Part shown: positions 26,810 to 35,275 of the stretch, piece after piece
How positions within the stretch are numbered: the stretch's first letter is position 1
Layout: every line of letters starts with the position of its first letter
Assembly: GCA_003511885.1 (NCBI GenBank)
Contig: DOIX01000017.1
Span: 29,710 to 70,220 of the forward strand
DNA length: 40,511 nt
Direction: 5' to 3'
Origin: Cyanobacteria bacterium UBA11153
GTDB taxonomy: Bacteria > Cyanobacteriota > Cyanobacteriia > Cyanobacteriales > Coleofasciculaceae
Position numbers and translations under genes: made by a program
Notes under the pieces: generated by a model
Databases searched by the model: none
What the model saw: the letters and a program-made list of their open reading frames with translations, nothing else
Told to the model about the DNA's origin: nothing

Positions 26810-29683
26810 ATGGCAACCGATGGAATTAACAAACCAACCAACCAACGTCCCAACTATTTTCCCGGACAATACCTACTAGAAGACGACTTTCAACTCGAAC
26901 AACAATACCACATAGATCGCCAACGCTGGCATCATCACCTCCTCCATGTATCCGGTATTGGAGAAGGACTAAAAATTGATAAAATAGAAAACGCTTTAGC
27001 CGTCAAAGTATCAGAAGGAAGTGCCATCAATCCTCAAGGACAGCAAATTATATTGCTCAATTCTCAACAAATAGACTTAACCAAAATAGTCAGCAATACC
27101 AACACCACAATTTCCGACGGCACTTACACCTTATATATCGGATACAAACCCAAACTAACCGAACAACAGACAACAGGATTAGATACTAGCAGCAGACGGT
27201 GGCAAGAAGATCCCGATTTTCAATTAACTTCAACTTCCTCAGAATTACAAAATTATGTACCCCTAGCCAAACTAACCATTAAAAACAATCTCGTCAGCGA
27301 GATAGACAATAGCATTCGCGCATATTCTGGCTTGCGTCTCCCTACCATTGACGGAGAAATTACCCTCCGGAGTAAAAGTGATGGAACCAAATCTCTAGCT
27401 GAACTAAATAGTAGTTTAAGTATCCTTGGTACACTTTCTGTAACTGGAAATATCGGGATTGGCATAGCAAATCCAAGTGAAAAATTAGAAGTATCTGGAA
27501 ATATCAAAGCCACAGGTAGCATTACCTCTAGCAGTTTAACTGTTACTGGTAATACCAGAATTAAAGGCACAACCAAAGATAATACAGCAGCCGGATTGAA
27601 TGTTACTAACTCAGATAGTAATAGTCTTTTCTATGTCAGAAATGACGGCAATATTGGTATCGGTACAACAAATCCAAGCGCAAAACTAGAAATTAGCGGT
27701 GGTGACTTAAAAATTAGTGGGAATATTTCTGCTACCAATCAAAGCTTGAGTGGGAATCTCTCTGTAACTGGCAATATTGGTATTGGTACGACATCTACAG
27801 GTACATCTAAATTAAAAATTGCCAATTCTGCCTCAGATTTCGCTCATATTTTATTTAATGGTAGCGGTATGGGTGAACTACAATTCATTGGCTGGTCATC
27901 TGGTTGGAATATTAATACGATTACCGCTGGTAAGCACCTTTATCTCAACCGTGATTCGGGCACTAATTCCAATGTATTAATTGGGTGTAATGGCAAAGAA
28001 TTGTTTGTCAGAGGTAGTGATGGCAATGTTGGAATCGGCACAACCACTCCCACAGTAAAACTAGAAATTAGCGGCGGTGATTTAAAAGTTAGCGGTAATA
28101 TTTCTGCTACCAATGCTACGTTATCTGGTAACGTTCGTATTGGCGCAACTAATTCTACAGGGGCAAAACTGGAAATTGCTATCGATCCTACCTCGGAGGA
28201 TACGGTACTGAAAGCTGGAGGAGTCAGCGGAAGTAAAGCCAGTATCGAGCTGTCAGGTCATGTACAATTGAAAGAATATGGTACTGCTAACTTGGCTTTT
28301 TTACAAGCCAGAGATGATGGTTCAAATCGGGATATTGGTTTACGGATAAGAACCCAAAAAGCCGGAACCACTCAACAACAAATTATTGAGGCATTGACTA
28401 TCCTTCCTAATGGTAATGTCAGTATTGGTACAACAAATACAGCAGCAAAACTACAAGTTCAAATCGATGATACAACTGCTGACGCTAGCCTGAAGCTGGA
28501 ACACAATGGTTCCAACTTCATTGTCCGTCCTCTCAGTGCGGGGGGCAATTCATCTATTATTGAAAATACTGGCGGAGGCAGCCTCATAATCAATCCCACT
28601 GGTGGCAATGTTGGTATTGGCACAACCACTCCAAACCGAACACTCACTATCAAAGCAGACTATTCAGCAACAGCAGATGCTCAACAGTTACTAATCCAGG
28701 GTGCCACTAATACTAATTATCAACTTCTGCTGGGGTATCATACAACTAACAATTACGGGTCGATTCAGGCAATGAATCAAACTGTAGGAGTTAGACCTTT
28801 GGTACTCAATCCAGCAGGTGGTAACGTCGGTATCGGTGCAACCACTCCAGGGGCAAAGTTAACAATACAAACACTCAATGATTATGATGGAAGTACCCTC
28901 AGACTTGAAGCAAAAAAAGAACCATCTCTCTACTATTTAAACCTGAATACTAGCGCGGGTAATAGCATTGTAAAGTGGATCTTCAATCAAACGAACAATG
29001 GTACTAATTATCCAAATGTCCTTGCATTCGATCGAGGTCAAATCGGTATCGGCACACCAACTCCCTTACAAACCTTAGATGTCAATGGCAGAATTCACAT
29101 TAACAACGGCGTTATTCAACGGGGTGGAGATACTGCTATTACCAATACAAGTGATTTAGGACTTTATTCCCAAGTAAGAGACAATTGGATACGGATTGTC
29201 TCAACCAATGGCCCGATACGTTTTTTCAGTGATAGTGGTACAGGATCGACTTGGAATATGTCAATAGAAACGAATGGCAATCTTGCAATCAGGGGAACTT
29301 CTAGTGCTAGTAATACTGCCTCCGATATCAGATTAAAAAATAATCTAAATCCGCTTACTAATGTGTTGGAAAAGCTGGAAAAAATTCGGGGAATATCGTT
29401 TGAGTGGAATGAATTGTCCAAACCTTTAGGTTTCTCTGTAGGTCAGCGAGAAATCGGTCTGATTGCTCAAGAAGTAGAGACTGAGTTTCCCGAACTCGTC
29501 TATGACTTGAAATCTCACGAGTATAAAGCTATTTCCTACGACAAGTTAGCCGGAGTGTTAGTTGAAGCGATCAAAGAACTTAAAGCTAAACATGATAACT
29601 TTGTCCAGGTACAGCAAATAGAAATTGCGACCCTCAAAGCTGAAATAACAAGCCTAAAATTACGATCAACTCAGCCTGCTTAA
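26810..29683 (+). CDS. CIS tail fibre with C-terminal S74 intramolecular chaperone (Pvc13-like)
   Basis: 957 residues. The N-terminal domain (about 1-170; NYFPGQYLLEDDFQLEQQYH, INPQGQQIILLNS) is the baseplate-attachment domain seen in eCIS fibres. The shaft has about nine motifs of the form GNIGIGTTNPSAKLEISGG, fitting a trimeric beta-helical fibre. The C-terminal 120 residues are a chaperone of endosialidase (peptidase S74): SDIRLKNNLNPL starting at S838-D839, then IGLIAQEVETEFPELV and a final coiled coil. In known S74 fibres this part trimerises the shaft and cuts itself off before the Ser of the SD motif. Target binding is expected to lie in the shaft. AAAGGAAAC precedes the ATG. Confidence 0.93.
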   Translation: MATDGINKPTNQRPNYFPGQYLLEDDFQLEQQYHIDRQRWHHHLLHVSGIGEGLKIDKIENALAVKVSEGSAINPQGQQIILLNSQQIDLTKIVSNTNTTISDGTYTLYIGYKPKLTEQQTTGLDTSSRRWQEDPDFQLTSTSSELQNYVPLAKLTIKNNLVSEIDNSIRAYSGLRLPTIDGEITLRSKSDGTKSLAELNSSLSILGTLSVTGNIGIGIANPSEKLEVSGNIKATGSITSSSLTVTGNTRIKGTTKDNTAAGLNVTNSDSNSLFYVRNDGNIGIGTTNPSAKLEISGGDLKISGNISATNQSLSGNLSVTGNIGIGTTSTGTSKLKIANSASDFAHILFNGSGMGELQFIGWSSGWNINTITAGKHLYLNRDSGTNSNVLIGCNGKELFVRGSDGNVGIGTTTPTVKLEISGGDLKVSGNISATNATLSGNVRIGATNSTGAKLEIAIDPTSEDTVLKAGGVSGSKASIELSGHVQLKEYGTANLAFLQARDDGSNRDIGLRIRTQKAGTTQQQIIEALTILPNGNVSIGTTNTAAKLQVQIDDTTADASLKLEHNGSNFIVRPLSAGGNSSIIENTGGGSLIINPTGGNVGIGTTTPNRTLTIKADYSATADAQQLLIQGATNTNYQLLLGYHTTNNYGSIQAMNQTVGVRPLVLNPAGGNVGIGATTPGAKLTIQTLNDYDGSTLRLEAKKEPSLYYLNLNTSAGNSIVKWIFNQTNNGTNYPNVLAFDRGQIGIGTPTPLQTLDVNGRIHINNGVIQRGGDTAITNTSDLGLYSQVRDNWIRIVSTNGPIRFFSDSGTGSTWNMSIETNGNLAIRGTSSASNTASDIRLKNNLNPLTNVLEKLEKIRGISFEWNELSKPLGFSVGQREIGLIAQEVETEFPELVYDLKSHEYKAISYDKLAGVLVEAIKELKAKHDNFVQVQQIEIATLKAEITSLKLRSTQPA

Positions 29684-29773
29684 ATTGAAGTAGGAAATGA
29701 AGTATCAAACGGCGATCGCTCATTCTCACTCAAGCGCGATCGCAATCTTTCCCATTAAGCAATCTGATTTACT

Positions 29774-29998
29774 ATGAAACAGCAACTCGAACAACGCCTC
29801 CAATCCCTCAAATCTGAATTTGAATCGGGACAAAAAATGCTGGCAGAATTAGAAGCAAAACAAGCCAATCTTCGGGAAACTTTACTCCGCATCAGCGGCG
29901 CGATTCAGGTGCTGGAAGAGGAATTACATTCAGCCTCAAAAATAGAAGAAAATAGCAATCAACCAGCGGAAACTGTCAGTGCGGAAGTCGTAACCTAA
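29774..29998 (+). CDS. Small coiled-coil protein
   Basis: 74 residues, almost wholly helical heptads (LEQRLQSLKSEFESGQKMLA then ELEAKQANLRETLLRISGAI and VLEEEL) with a short acidic tail. It follows the fibre gene by 90 bases that hold two HIP1 octamers. It could be a small chaperone or a structural helper for the fibre or cargo; no family is recognised. The regular coiled coil supports a real gene. Confidence 0.6.
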   Translation: MKQQLEQRLQSLKSEFESGQKMLAELEAKQANLRETLLRISGAIQVLEEELHSASKIEENSNQPAETVSAEVVT

Positions 29999-30223
29999 GA
30001 AGGTGTTAGACAAATATGACCAAACATTGGTAGTCATTTGTTATTGGATAATATAATTGTCGGGTGGGCAAGGCTCTCAATAGCTTCTGAGTAAGGGTTC
30101 GATTCTGTTTGAGCATTGCCCACCATTGTTCGTTTAATTATGCCTACCTACTATTGTTGTGTTCGCTAAAAGTGAATGGCCGCGAATGAAAGCTAGTCCC
30201 AGCCCAGCCGCAGCTTATACAAC

Positions 30224-30590
30224 TCCTCCCATGGTGATTGAAATTGTCAGTACAAATTGGCGTGACGATTACAGCGCTTCCCGCTGCTATGAGGTACAGT
30301 AGTAGAAATTAACAAACCAATTGCTTAAATGTTGATACTTAATTAAGTGTACCTCATTTGCTGTATGGGTCTAAACTGGTTGAGTATGAATTCTGAATAT
30401 TGGGTTGTAGACTACGCCGCTTTAGGCGCAATCAGATATATTGGTTCTCCCAAACAACCGACTCTCTCTCTCTCAGCTTGTTGATGGTGAGTATCAAGTC
30501 CAGCAGTTTAGGGGCAGCGATATTATTAAATCACCCACATTCCCACAACTGAATTTGACGGCGGAACAAATTTTTGAGGCTTCAAAGTGA
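30224..30590 (+). pseudogene. Broken Uma2-family gene fragment
   Basis: Pieces match the C-terminal half of the intact Uma2 gene directly downstream: PPMVIEIVSTNWRDDY, then GSKLVEYE, YWVVDYAALGAIRYIGSPKQ and the end LTAEQIFEASK. The frame is broken at least three times: an insertion of about 90 bases after 30272, a net loss of about 11 bases near 30390, and a 2-base loss in the CT run near 30475. The N-terminal half is missing. It is a decayed tandem duplicate. Confidence 0.85.
30273..30363. mobile_element. About 90-base insertion with inverted repeat inside the Uma2 relic
   Basis: Compared with the intact Uma2 gene, extra DNA lies between the codons for DDY and GSK. It contains perfect inverted repeats ATGAGGTACA (30289-30298) and TGTACCTCAT (30348-30357). 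The size and symmetry fit a small non-autonomous element. Exact ends are uncertain by a few bases. Confidence 0.5.
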
Positions 30591-30600
30591 GGTAATTACT

Positions 30601-31209
30601 GTGATTCAAACATTACCCAAACTACTAACTTTCGATGAATTTATTGACTGGCTACCAGAAGATAGGCGCTACGAATTACATGAAGGATTAATTATAGAGA
30701 TGCAGCCCAGTGGACCCCATGAAGATGTGACAGGATTTCTCACAGAAGAATTAACCCTAGAATACACCCGACTCCATTTACCTTATCGCATTCCTCCAAA
30801 AGCCTTAGTCAAACCCAGCGACAAGGAAACGGGCTATAATCCAGACTTGCTATTAGTAGATCGTCGCCATCTAGCATCCGAACCTTTATGGTCGAAAAAA
30901 TCAACCCTCATTTATGGCGCATCCATCCCCCTAATCATAGAAGTTGTTAGTACCAACTGGCGCGATGACTATGGGTACAAACTCATTGACTACGAAGCTA
31001 TGGGTATTCCTGAATACTGGATTGTTGATTATCTAGGTTTGGGTGGAGTGCGATTTATTGGCAACCCAAAACAACCTACTCTCTCTCTCTACCAACTTGT
31101 CGATGGGGAATATCAAGTCCAGCAGTTTAGGGAAAATGAGAGAATTGATTCACCTACATTTCCCGAACTTAATCTGACTGCCAAACAGATTTTTCAGGCT
31201 CAAAGGTGA
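30601..31209 (+). CDS. Uma2 family (DUF820) PD-(D/E)XK nuclease-like protein 1
   Basis: 202 residues from the chosen GTG start; an in-frame TTG at 30574 lies inside the end of the preceding relic, whereas GTGAGGT sits 8 bases before GTG 30601. Family landmarks: LTFDEFIDWLPEDRRYELHE then GLIIEM, YNPDLLLVD, IPLIIEVVSTNWRDDY, DYEAMGIPEYWIVDYLG and LTAKQIF at the end. The acidic residues in PDLLLVD and IIEVVS are the expected nuclease-fold metal ligands. Uma2 genes are highly multiplied in cyanobacteria and have been proposed to be defence or mobile-element related; the true function is not established. No direct link to the CIS is seen. Confidence 0.88.
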   Translation: MIQTLPKLLTFDEFIDWLPEDRRYELHEGLIIEMQPSGPHEDVTGFLTEELTLEYTRLHLPYRIPPKALVKPSDKETGYNPDLLLVDRRHLASEPLWSKKSTLIYGASIPLIIEVVSTNWRDDYGYKLIDYEAMGIPEYWIVDYLGLGGVRFIGNPKQPTLSLYQLVDGEYQVQQFRENERIDSPTFPELNLTAKQIFQAQR

Positions 31210-31261
31210 GGAGTAAAAAAAAACATCGCTTTTCAAACATACTCTCAAGGGATTACATTAT

Positions 31262-31912
31262 ATGACTATTGCCATACCCGTCACAATTCCCCTCAAAAAA
31301 ATTCAGCTCAACCCCGGTAGCATCATTACTATCCATGACGTAAACTGGGAGGAATTTGAAGCGATTTTGGAGGAACGAGAAGCTGAAGGAATTAGAACGA
31401 GAATTACTTACAGTAAAGGAACATTAGAAATTATGTCACCCCTCCCCGCCCATGAAAGACCGCATAGAATTATTGGCTATATAGTCACCACCATTCTCGA
31501 TGTCCAAGAACGAGATTGGGAAGACTTTGGCGCTACTACATTTAAGAATAAAGCCAAGGAAGTGGGGCTGGAACCAGACACCTGTTTTTATATCCAAAAT
31601 GCTCAACAAGTGCGAGATTGTCTGAGGATGGATCTCACAGTTTATCCCCCACCAGATCTGGCAATTGAAGCAGATGTAACTTCTGTAACTACTCTTGATA
31701 TTTATGAAGTCCTAGAAGTTCCAGAAGTATGGGTATATACCGCCGAAAAATTCACAATCAACGTTCTTACTGATGGCAAATATGTTGAATCTAACACTAG
31801 TCCTACATTTCCCGACCTACCCATTCTGGAGTTAATTCCCGATCTGGTAAAGAAGGCATTTAAACAAGGTAGCAGTAAAATGCTCAGAGAACTGAGGAAG
31901 CAAATGAGTTAG
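31262..31912 (+). CDS. Uma2 family (DUF820) PD-(D/E)XK nuclease-like protein 2
   Basis: 216 residues of a different Uma2 subgroup: WEEFEAILEEREAEGIRTRI then TYSKGTLEIMSPLPAHE, GLEPDTCFYIQN, MDLTVYPPPDLAIEADVTS and DIYEVLEVPEVWVYTAEK. The DLAIEADVT segment matches the nuclease-core metal-binding strand. It begins 52 bases after the first Uma2 gene. Function uncertain as for its neighbour. Confidence 0.88.
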   Translation: MTIAIPVTIPLKKIQLNPGSIITIHDVNWEEFEAILEEREAEGIRTRITYSKGTLEIMSPLPAHERPHRIIGYIVTTILDVQERDWEDFGATTFKNKAKEVGLEPDTCFYIQNAQQVRDCLRMDLTVYPPPDLAIEADVTSVTTLDIYEVLEVPEVWVYTAEKFTINVLTDGKYVESNTSPTFPDLPILELIPDLVKKAFKQGSSKMLRELRKQMS

Positions 31913-32291
31913 AAAGCACAGACTATAAGTTATTTTCCAAGCAAATTATCTCTGGGAATACTGTAAAACTTCCTCCCGGCTAACTAACATACCTTTGGTT
32001 AACGCGATCGCTAAAAATATTAAATTATATTAACTAAAGCACGGCAAGCCCTAGGACAGAGATTTTGATCGCTATAATAAATCCAGTTAACTTATATAAA
32101 ACTTAATCAGTGACGCTACCAATACTGTAGGGTGCGTTAGCTTAAGCGTAACGCACCCTACAGATAGATCCTTTGGTTTAGTGAGTAATGGTGCTTATTC
32201 AATGTTTGTCAAGTTGCAGGGATCTCAATATAGTTTCTCAGACGACTTTTCATTAGCCTATACAATTTTAGTCAAATCAGAATAGAGGTTT
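31913..32291. other. Intergenic region before the cargo genes
   Basis: No gene seen. Contains a HIP1 octamer near 32005 and a long hairpin repeat at 32125-32163. A promoter for the cargo genes may lie here; none could be placed with confidence. Confidence 0.5.
32125..32163. repeat. Perfect long hairpin repeat
   Basis: CTGTAGGGTGCGTTA (32125-32139) and TAACGCACCCTACAG (32149-32163) pair perfectly around GCTTAAGCG. There is no T run after it, so it is more likely a dispersed palindromic repeat than a terminator. The preceding GTGACGCTACCAATA resembles GTGATGCTACCAATA near 2201. Confidence 0.85.
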
Positions 32292-32972
32292 ATGAGCAAA
32301 AAAATAGAGAAATTTCTGGAAGCAGAAGATTTAGATGAATTGCTATCGAACAGGAATAAATTGGGCAACTTAGAGGAAGAAGATATTGTCCTTATCCGTT
32401 CGATATTACAAGAGTGGAAAAATCCACAAGCAGTGTCAAATCTTCTTTTTTATCCTTCTGTAATTCCGGAAGATATGCGGATAAATTATCTGATCGAGGG
32501 ATTGACAGATCGAGATAATTTTTATAATACTTTGGCAGCAACAGTCGGCTTACAGGAGATTGACTACGAACAACTCTTAAATGAAGAAATAGTCCCAATT
32601 CGCGAGCGTTTACTGGAGATTATCGAGACTGACGAAACCGTTTTAGCAGATCGGGCTTCAGTATCCATCTTACCCTTTTTAGGCAAGCAGGATGTCGATC
32701 GTGTTTTCAGGTTGTTATCTCATCCATCGAAAGTTACCAGGCATAATATCTTGGGTTGGTTATATAAAACTATTGTTCCAGATAGTCCAGAACAATTTAT
32801 CGAAGCTGCTGCTGTTTACAATCTGCCATCTGAAACCATAACAGAAGTATCGAAAATTCTGCAAGAACACGAACAAATAGTAGCAAATGGTTTACTCAGC
32901 TATTTAACTTTCCCTATTTTCTCATACATTCCAAATCTTCAGGAAGTGAAGAAGAACAACAGAAAGCTTTAG
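32292..32972 (+). CDS. HEAT-like helical protein upstream of the cargo genes
   Basis: 226 residues, acidic and helical, with repeat-like stretches (EEDIVLIRSILQEWKNPQAV, LADRASVSILPFLGKQDVDR then VFRLLSHPSKVTRHNILGWL). It looks like a HEAT-repeat or similar alpha-solenoid, but no named family is recognised. It ends 41 bases before the first DUF4157 cargo gene, so they may be co-transcribed. A chaperone or loading adaptor for the cargo is plausible from position only; an immunity role is an alternative. Start ATG at 32292 follows AGAGG. Confidence 0.6.
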   Translation: MSKKIEKFLEAEDLDELLSNRNKLGNLEEEDIVLIRSILQEWKNPQAVSNLLFYPSVIPEDMRINYLIEGLTDRDNFYNTLAATVGLQEIDYEQLLNEEIVPIRERLLEIIETDETVLADRASVSILPFLGKQDVDRVFRLLSHPSKVTRHNILGWLYKTIVPDSPEQFIEAAAVYNLPSETITEVSKILQEHEQIVANGLLSYLTFPIFSYIPNLQEVKKNNRKL

Positions 32973-33013
32973 GTAACTCCAACACCATTACACTGAATTC
33001 AAGGGAAAATAAT

Positions 33014-35128
33014 ATGAGACACCAAAAACTGAGCAAAAATAAAAACGCGCGCTGCTTGCAGCAGCGCTTCGCTATCGCATCCACTAATAGAGAAAGCGCG
33101 ATCGCCCGATCTTCCATTCACCCCATTGAGGAATTGCAAAGTGCGATGGGCAATCGAGCCGTTAATCGACTCCTGGCAAATCAACCTAAGTTACCAGCCC
33201 AGCCCATGTTTCGGGGTTTATCTCATGAATTAGCAATTCAACCTAAACTAACAATTGGCGCACCTGGAGATAAATACGAACAAGAAGCCGATAGCATTGC
33301 CGAACAAGTTGTCAATCAAATCAATGCACCGGAAAACGCAACGATTCAGCGGCAAGAAATTCTCGAAAAAGACAATGATGACGATACAAAACTGAGAATG
33401 AAGCCAGTAGTGCAGCGCATATGTGACGCAGATAGCATGGCTGCTACACCCGAACTAGAAACCTCAATTCAACAGGCAAAAGGGAGCGGACAGCCGCTTT
33501 CTGATGCAATTCGTCAACCAATGGAACACTCCTTGGGAGCAGATTTTAGGGGCGTGAAAGTTCATACTAACGATCGATCTGATCGACTCAATCGATCGAT
33601 TCAATCTAAAGCCTTTACCACAGGAAAAGATATTTTCTTCAGACAGGGAGAATACAATCCGGTAAATCACCAAGGACAGAAATTAATTGCTCATGAATTA
33701 ACCCATGTGGTGCAGCAGAATGGAAATACGCTTCTGGGTGAAGGCAACATAATGGCTCCCAGACCAAATGTTATCCAGAGATCGATTATGCCAGTGGAAA
33801 AGCTAGATGAAGCAGGAAATCCTGAGTCTATTCGCTATTTGCGACAGCAGGTACAAAAATATCATAATGCTCGATCTTCACAGAAAAAAAAGCACTACTT
33901 GAATAAAATTATAGTTGCCAGCAATGATTTGCTCGAACAGAATAGCAAAGACACAAACAAAGAAATGATTCAGGAACTCAGAAAACAAGCAAATACTGAG
34001 CTTCTGTGGCTGGCAAGTTCTGAAGAAAGAAAATCTATAGAGCACCCTTACAACAATCCGATTGAAGAACAATCAGAGCAGCTAGCAGCCATTTGTCAAA
34101 CCTATGATGAGGGAATTGAAAAGCCGTTATTACTGCAATATCAAATTTATGAGTTTGTCACTCAGTTCGTGCAAAACATTATCGCTACAGTTTTGGCTTA
34201 TCGAGGAATGAATATCGATGATTTTGCTGTTTTGATGGTTGGATCTGCTGCTCGTCGCGAATTATTCCCTTCATCAGATGTCGATCTATTATTGCTGGGC
34301 GAACAGCAACCGGACAAAGAGATTTCTAGTGCCATTAAAGAAGATATAGATCGCATCTTAACCAAAATCGTTATGACAGCTTATGAAAAATCAGGGAAGG
34401 AGACAAAAAGCCAAGATAACAAACTCCCCTTCTCCCTGGATGCTTGCTTATCAGGCGGACTTTTCTATACACCTGAAAGTGCGGCAAGAGTTGCATCAAG
34501 TAGTGCTGGTGGTAGCAGCGATAATATGGTAGCAGATACAACCCTATTAAATAAAAATAGTGCTAAAGCACTTGAATTTTACAAAGAATTTAAAGACGAA
34601 TATAAAAAATATCTTGACTTGAATGAGAACAAGATGCGTCAAGCATTTGTACCTGAAAGAATTGAGGAAATGAGAGACAAAGTTCAAGAGGCTAAAAAAC
34701 AACTTGAAGATCCAGAAATGGGGTTTGATGTCAAAAAAGGCTTACTCCGACCACCCTCTTTGTTAGCCAGAGACTATAGCACTTATCGAGGAAGCCAAGA
34801 TAGTCAGCTCTTTGGTATTGAAGCTGAACATACACTAGAGCGTTTAGCAACTTTTACGTCAGGTCCGGAAGACACACAAATTTCACAAAAATCTGTGGAC
34901 TCTCTTCGAGAGGGATTTATCTATGGAGTAAAATTGCGCACGATCCTTCACGTAGTAACGGGAACTGAGACAGATATTTTGCCTTCGCAGACAAAGAACA
35001 AAGAAAGCAACACTATTAAAAAACACTTAGATGGTTACAATCTGGCTCTTGATGAGTTTGATGATATAGCGAAAAGTCAAAAGCTGAAATCACGAAATAG
35101 AAAGGTAAAAAAGGTGCTAGGAAAGTAA
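33014..35128 (+). CDS. DUF4157 CIS cargo with GlnD-like nucleotidyltransferase C-terminus
   Basis: 704 residues. N-terminal cargo module: PIEELQSAMGNRAVNRLL (near residue 36), IQPKLTIGAPGDKYEQEADS then IAEQVV (near 75), and DUF4157 with LIAHELTHVVQQ, the zinc-metalloprotease-like motif H227-E-L-T-H231. DUF4157 proteins are known cargo candidates of eCIS loci. The C-terminal half holds GSAARRELFPSSDVDLLLL (G410, S411, D422, D424), the GS-x10-DxD nucleotidyltransferase signature of the GlnD/DUF294 type, and later DVKKGLLRPPSLLARDYS and KLRTILHVVTGTETDIL, matching the GlnD stretch after its transferase domain. No ACT or HD domain is present. Role as a nucleotidylylating toxin is inference. A palindromic repeat at 33049-33078 encodes part of the N-terminus. 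AAGGGAAAA precedes the ATG. Confidence 0.8.
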   Translation: MRHQKLSKNKNARCLQQRFAIASTNRESAIARSSIHPIEELQSAMGNRAVNRLLANQPKLPAQPMFRGLSHELAIQPKLTIGAPGDKYEQEADSIAEQVVNQINAPENATIQRQEILEKDNDDDTKLRMKPVVQRICDADSMAATPELETSIQQAKGSGQPLSDAIRQPMEHSLGADFRGVKVHTNDRSDRLNRSIQSKAFTTGKDIFFRQGEYNPVNHQGQKLIAHELTHVVQQNGNTLLGEGNIMAPRPNVIQRSIMPVEKLDEAGNPESIRYLRQQVQKYHNARSSQKKKHYLNKIIVASNDLLEQNSKDTNKEMIQELRKQANTELLWLASSEERKSIEHPYNNPIEEQSEQLAAICQTYDEGIEKPLLLQYQIYEFVTQFVQNIIATVLAYRGMNIDDFAVLMVGSAARRELFPSSDVDLLLLGEQQPDKEISSAIKEDIDRILTKIVMTAYEKSGKETKSQDNKLPFSLDACLSGGLFYTPESAARVASSSAGGSSDNMVADTTLLNKNSAKALEFYKEFKDEYKKYLDLNENKMRQAFVPERIEEMRDKVQEAKKQLEDPEMGFDVKKGLLRPPSLLARDYSTYRGSQDSQLFGIEAEHTLERLATFTSGPEDTQISQKSVDSLREGFIYGVKLRTILHVVTGTETDILPSQTKNKESNTIKKHLDGYNLALDEFDDIAKSQKLKSRNRKVKKVLGK
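33049..33078. repeat. Short palindromic dispersed repeat in cargo gene 1
   Basis: GCGCTGC-TTGCA-GCAGCGC hairpin at 33049-33067 followed by TTCGCTATCGC. The word GCAGCGCTTCGCTATCGC (33061-33078) is found exactly, on the opposite strand, in cargo gene 2 at 35628-35645. Confidence 0.85.
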
Positions 35129-35275
35129 GGAACAAATGAAGATAGAGCAAATTGTTTCTAATGAAATGTCCAAGTGCATGACCGAACAAAATACCCGCTT
35201 ATCTTCTTTAGGTACTTAAATATCTTACGGAGTTGTGCATAAACTATATCGAGCTGGATTATGGAGAAAAATTTG
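35129..35275. other. Spacer between the two cargo genes
   Basis: 147 bases. A 28-codon frame at 35136-35219 (MKIEQIVSNEMSKCMTEQNT and eight more residues) follows AAGGAACAA. It has no recognisable features; it could be a tiny immunity or leader peptide, but chance is as likely. Confidence 0.3.

Larger units (their letters stand above)
29999..30600. other. Gene-poor stretch with hairpin repeat and Uma2 relic
   Basis: Holds an imperfect hairpin GGTGGGCAAGGCTC (30063-30076) / GAGCATTGCCCACC (30111-30124), one mismatch in 14, whose loop includes GGTTCGATTC, and then the relic of a Uma2 gene. No intact gene is seen. Confidence 0.6.

Noticed and set aside
30063..30124. tRNA-like stretch: GGTGGGC and GCCCACC ends with GGTTCGATTC inside
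   Set aside because: It is only about 62 bases, the TTCGA loop is not next to the 3' acceptor arm, and no anticodon or D arm fits. It is better explained as an imperfect hairpin repeat (14-base arms, one mismatch).
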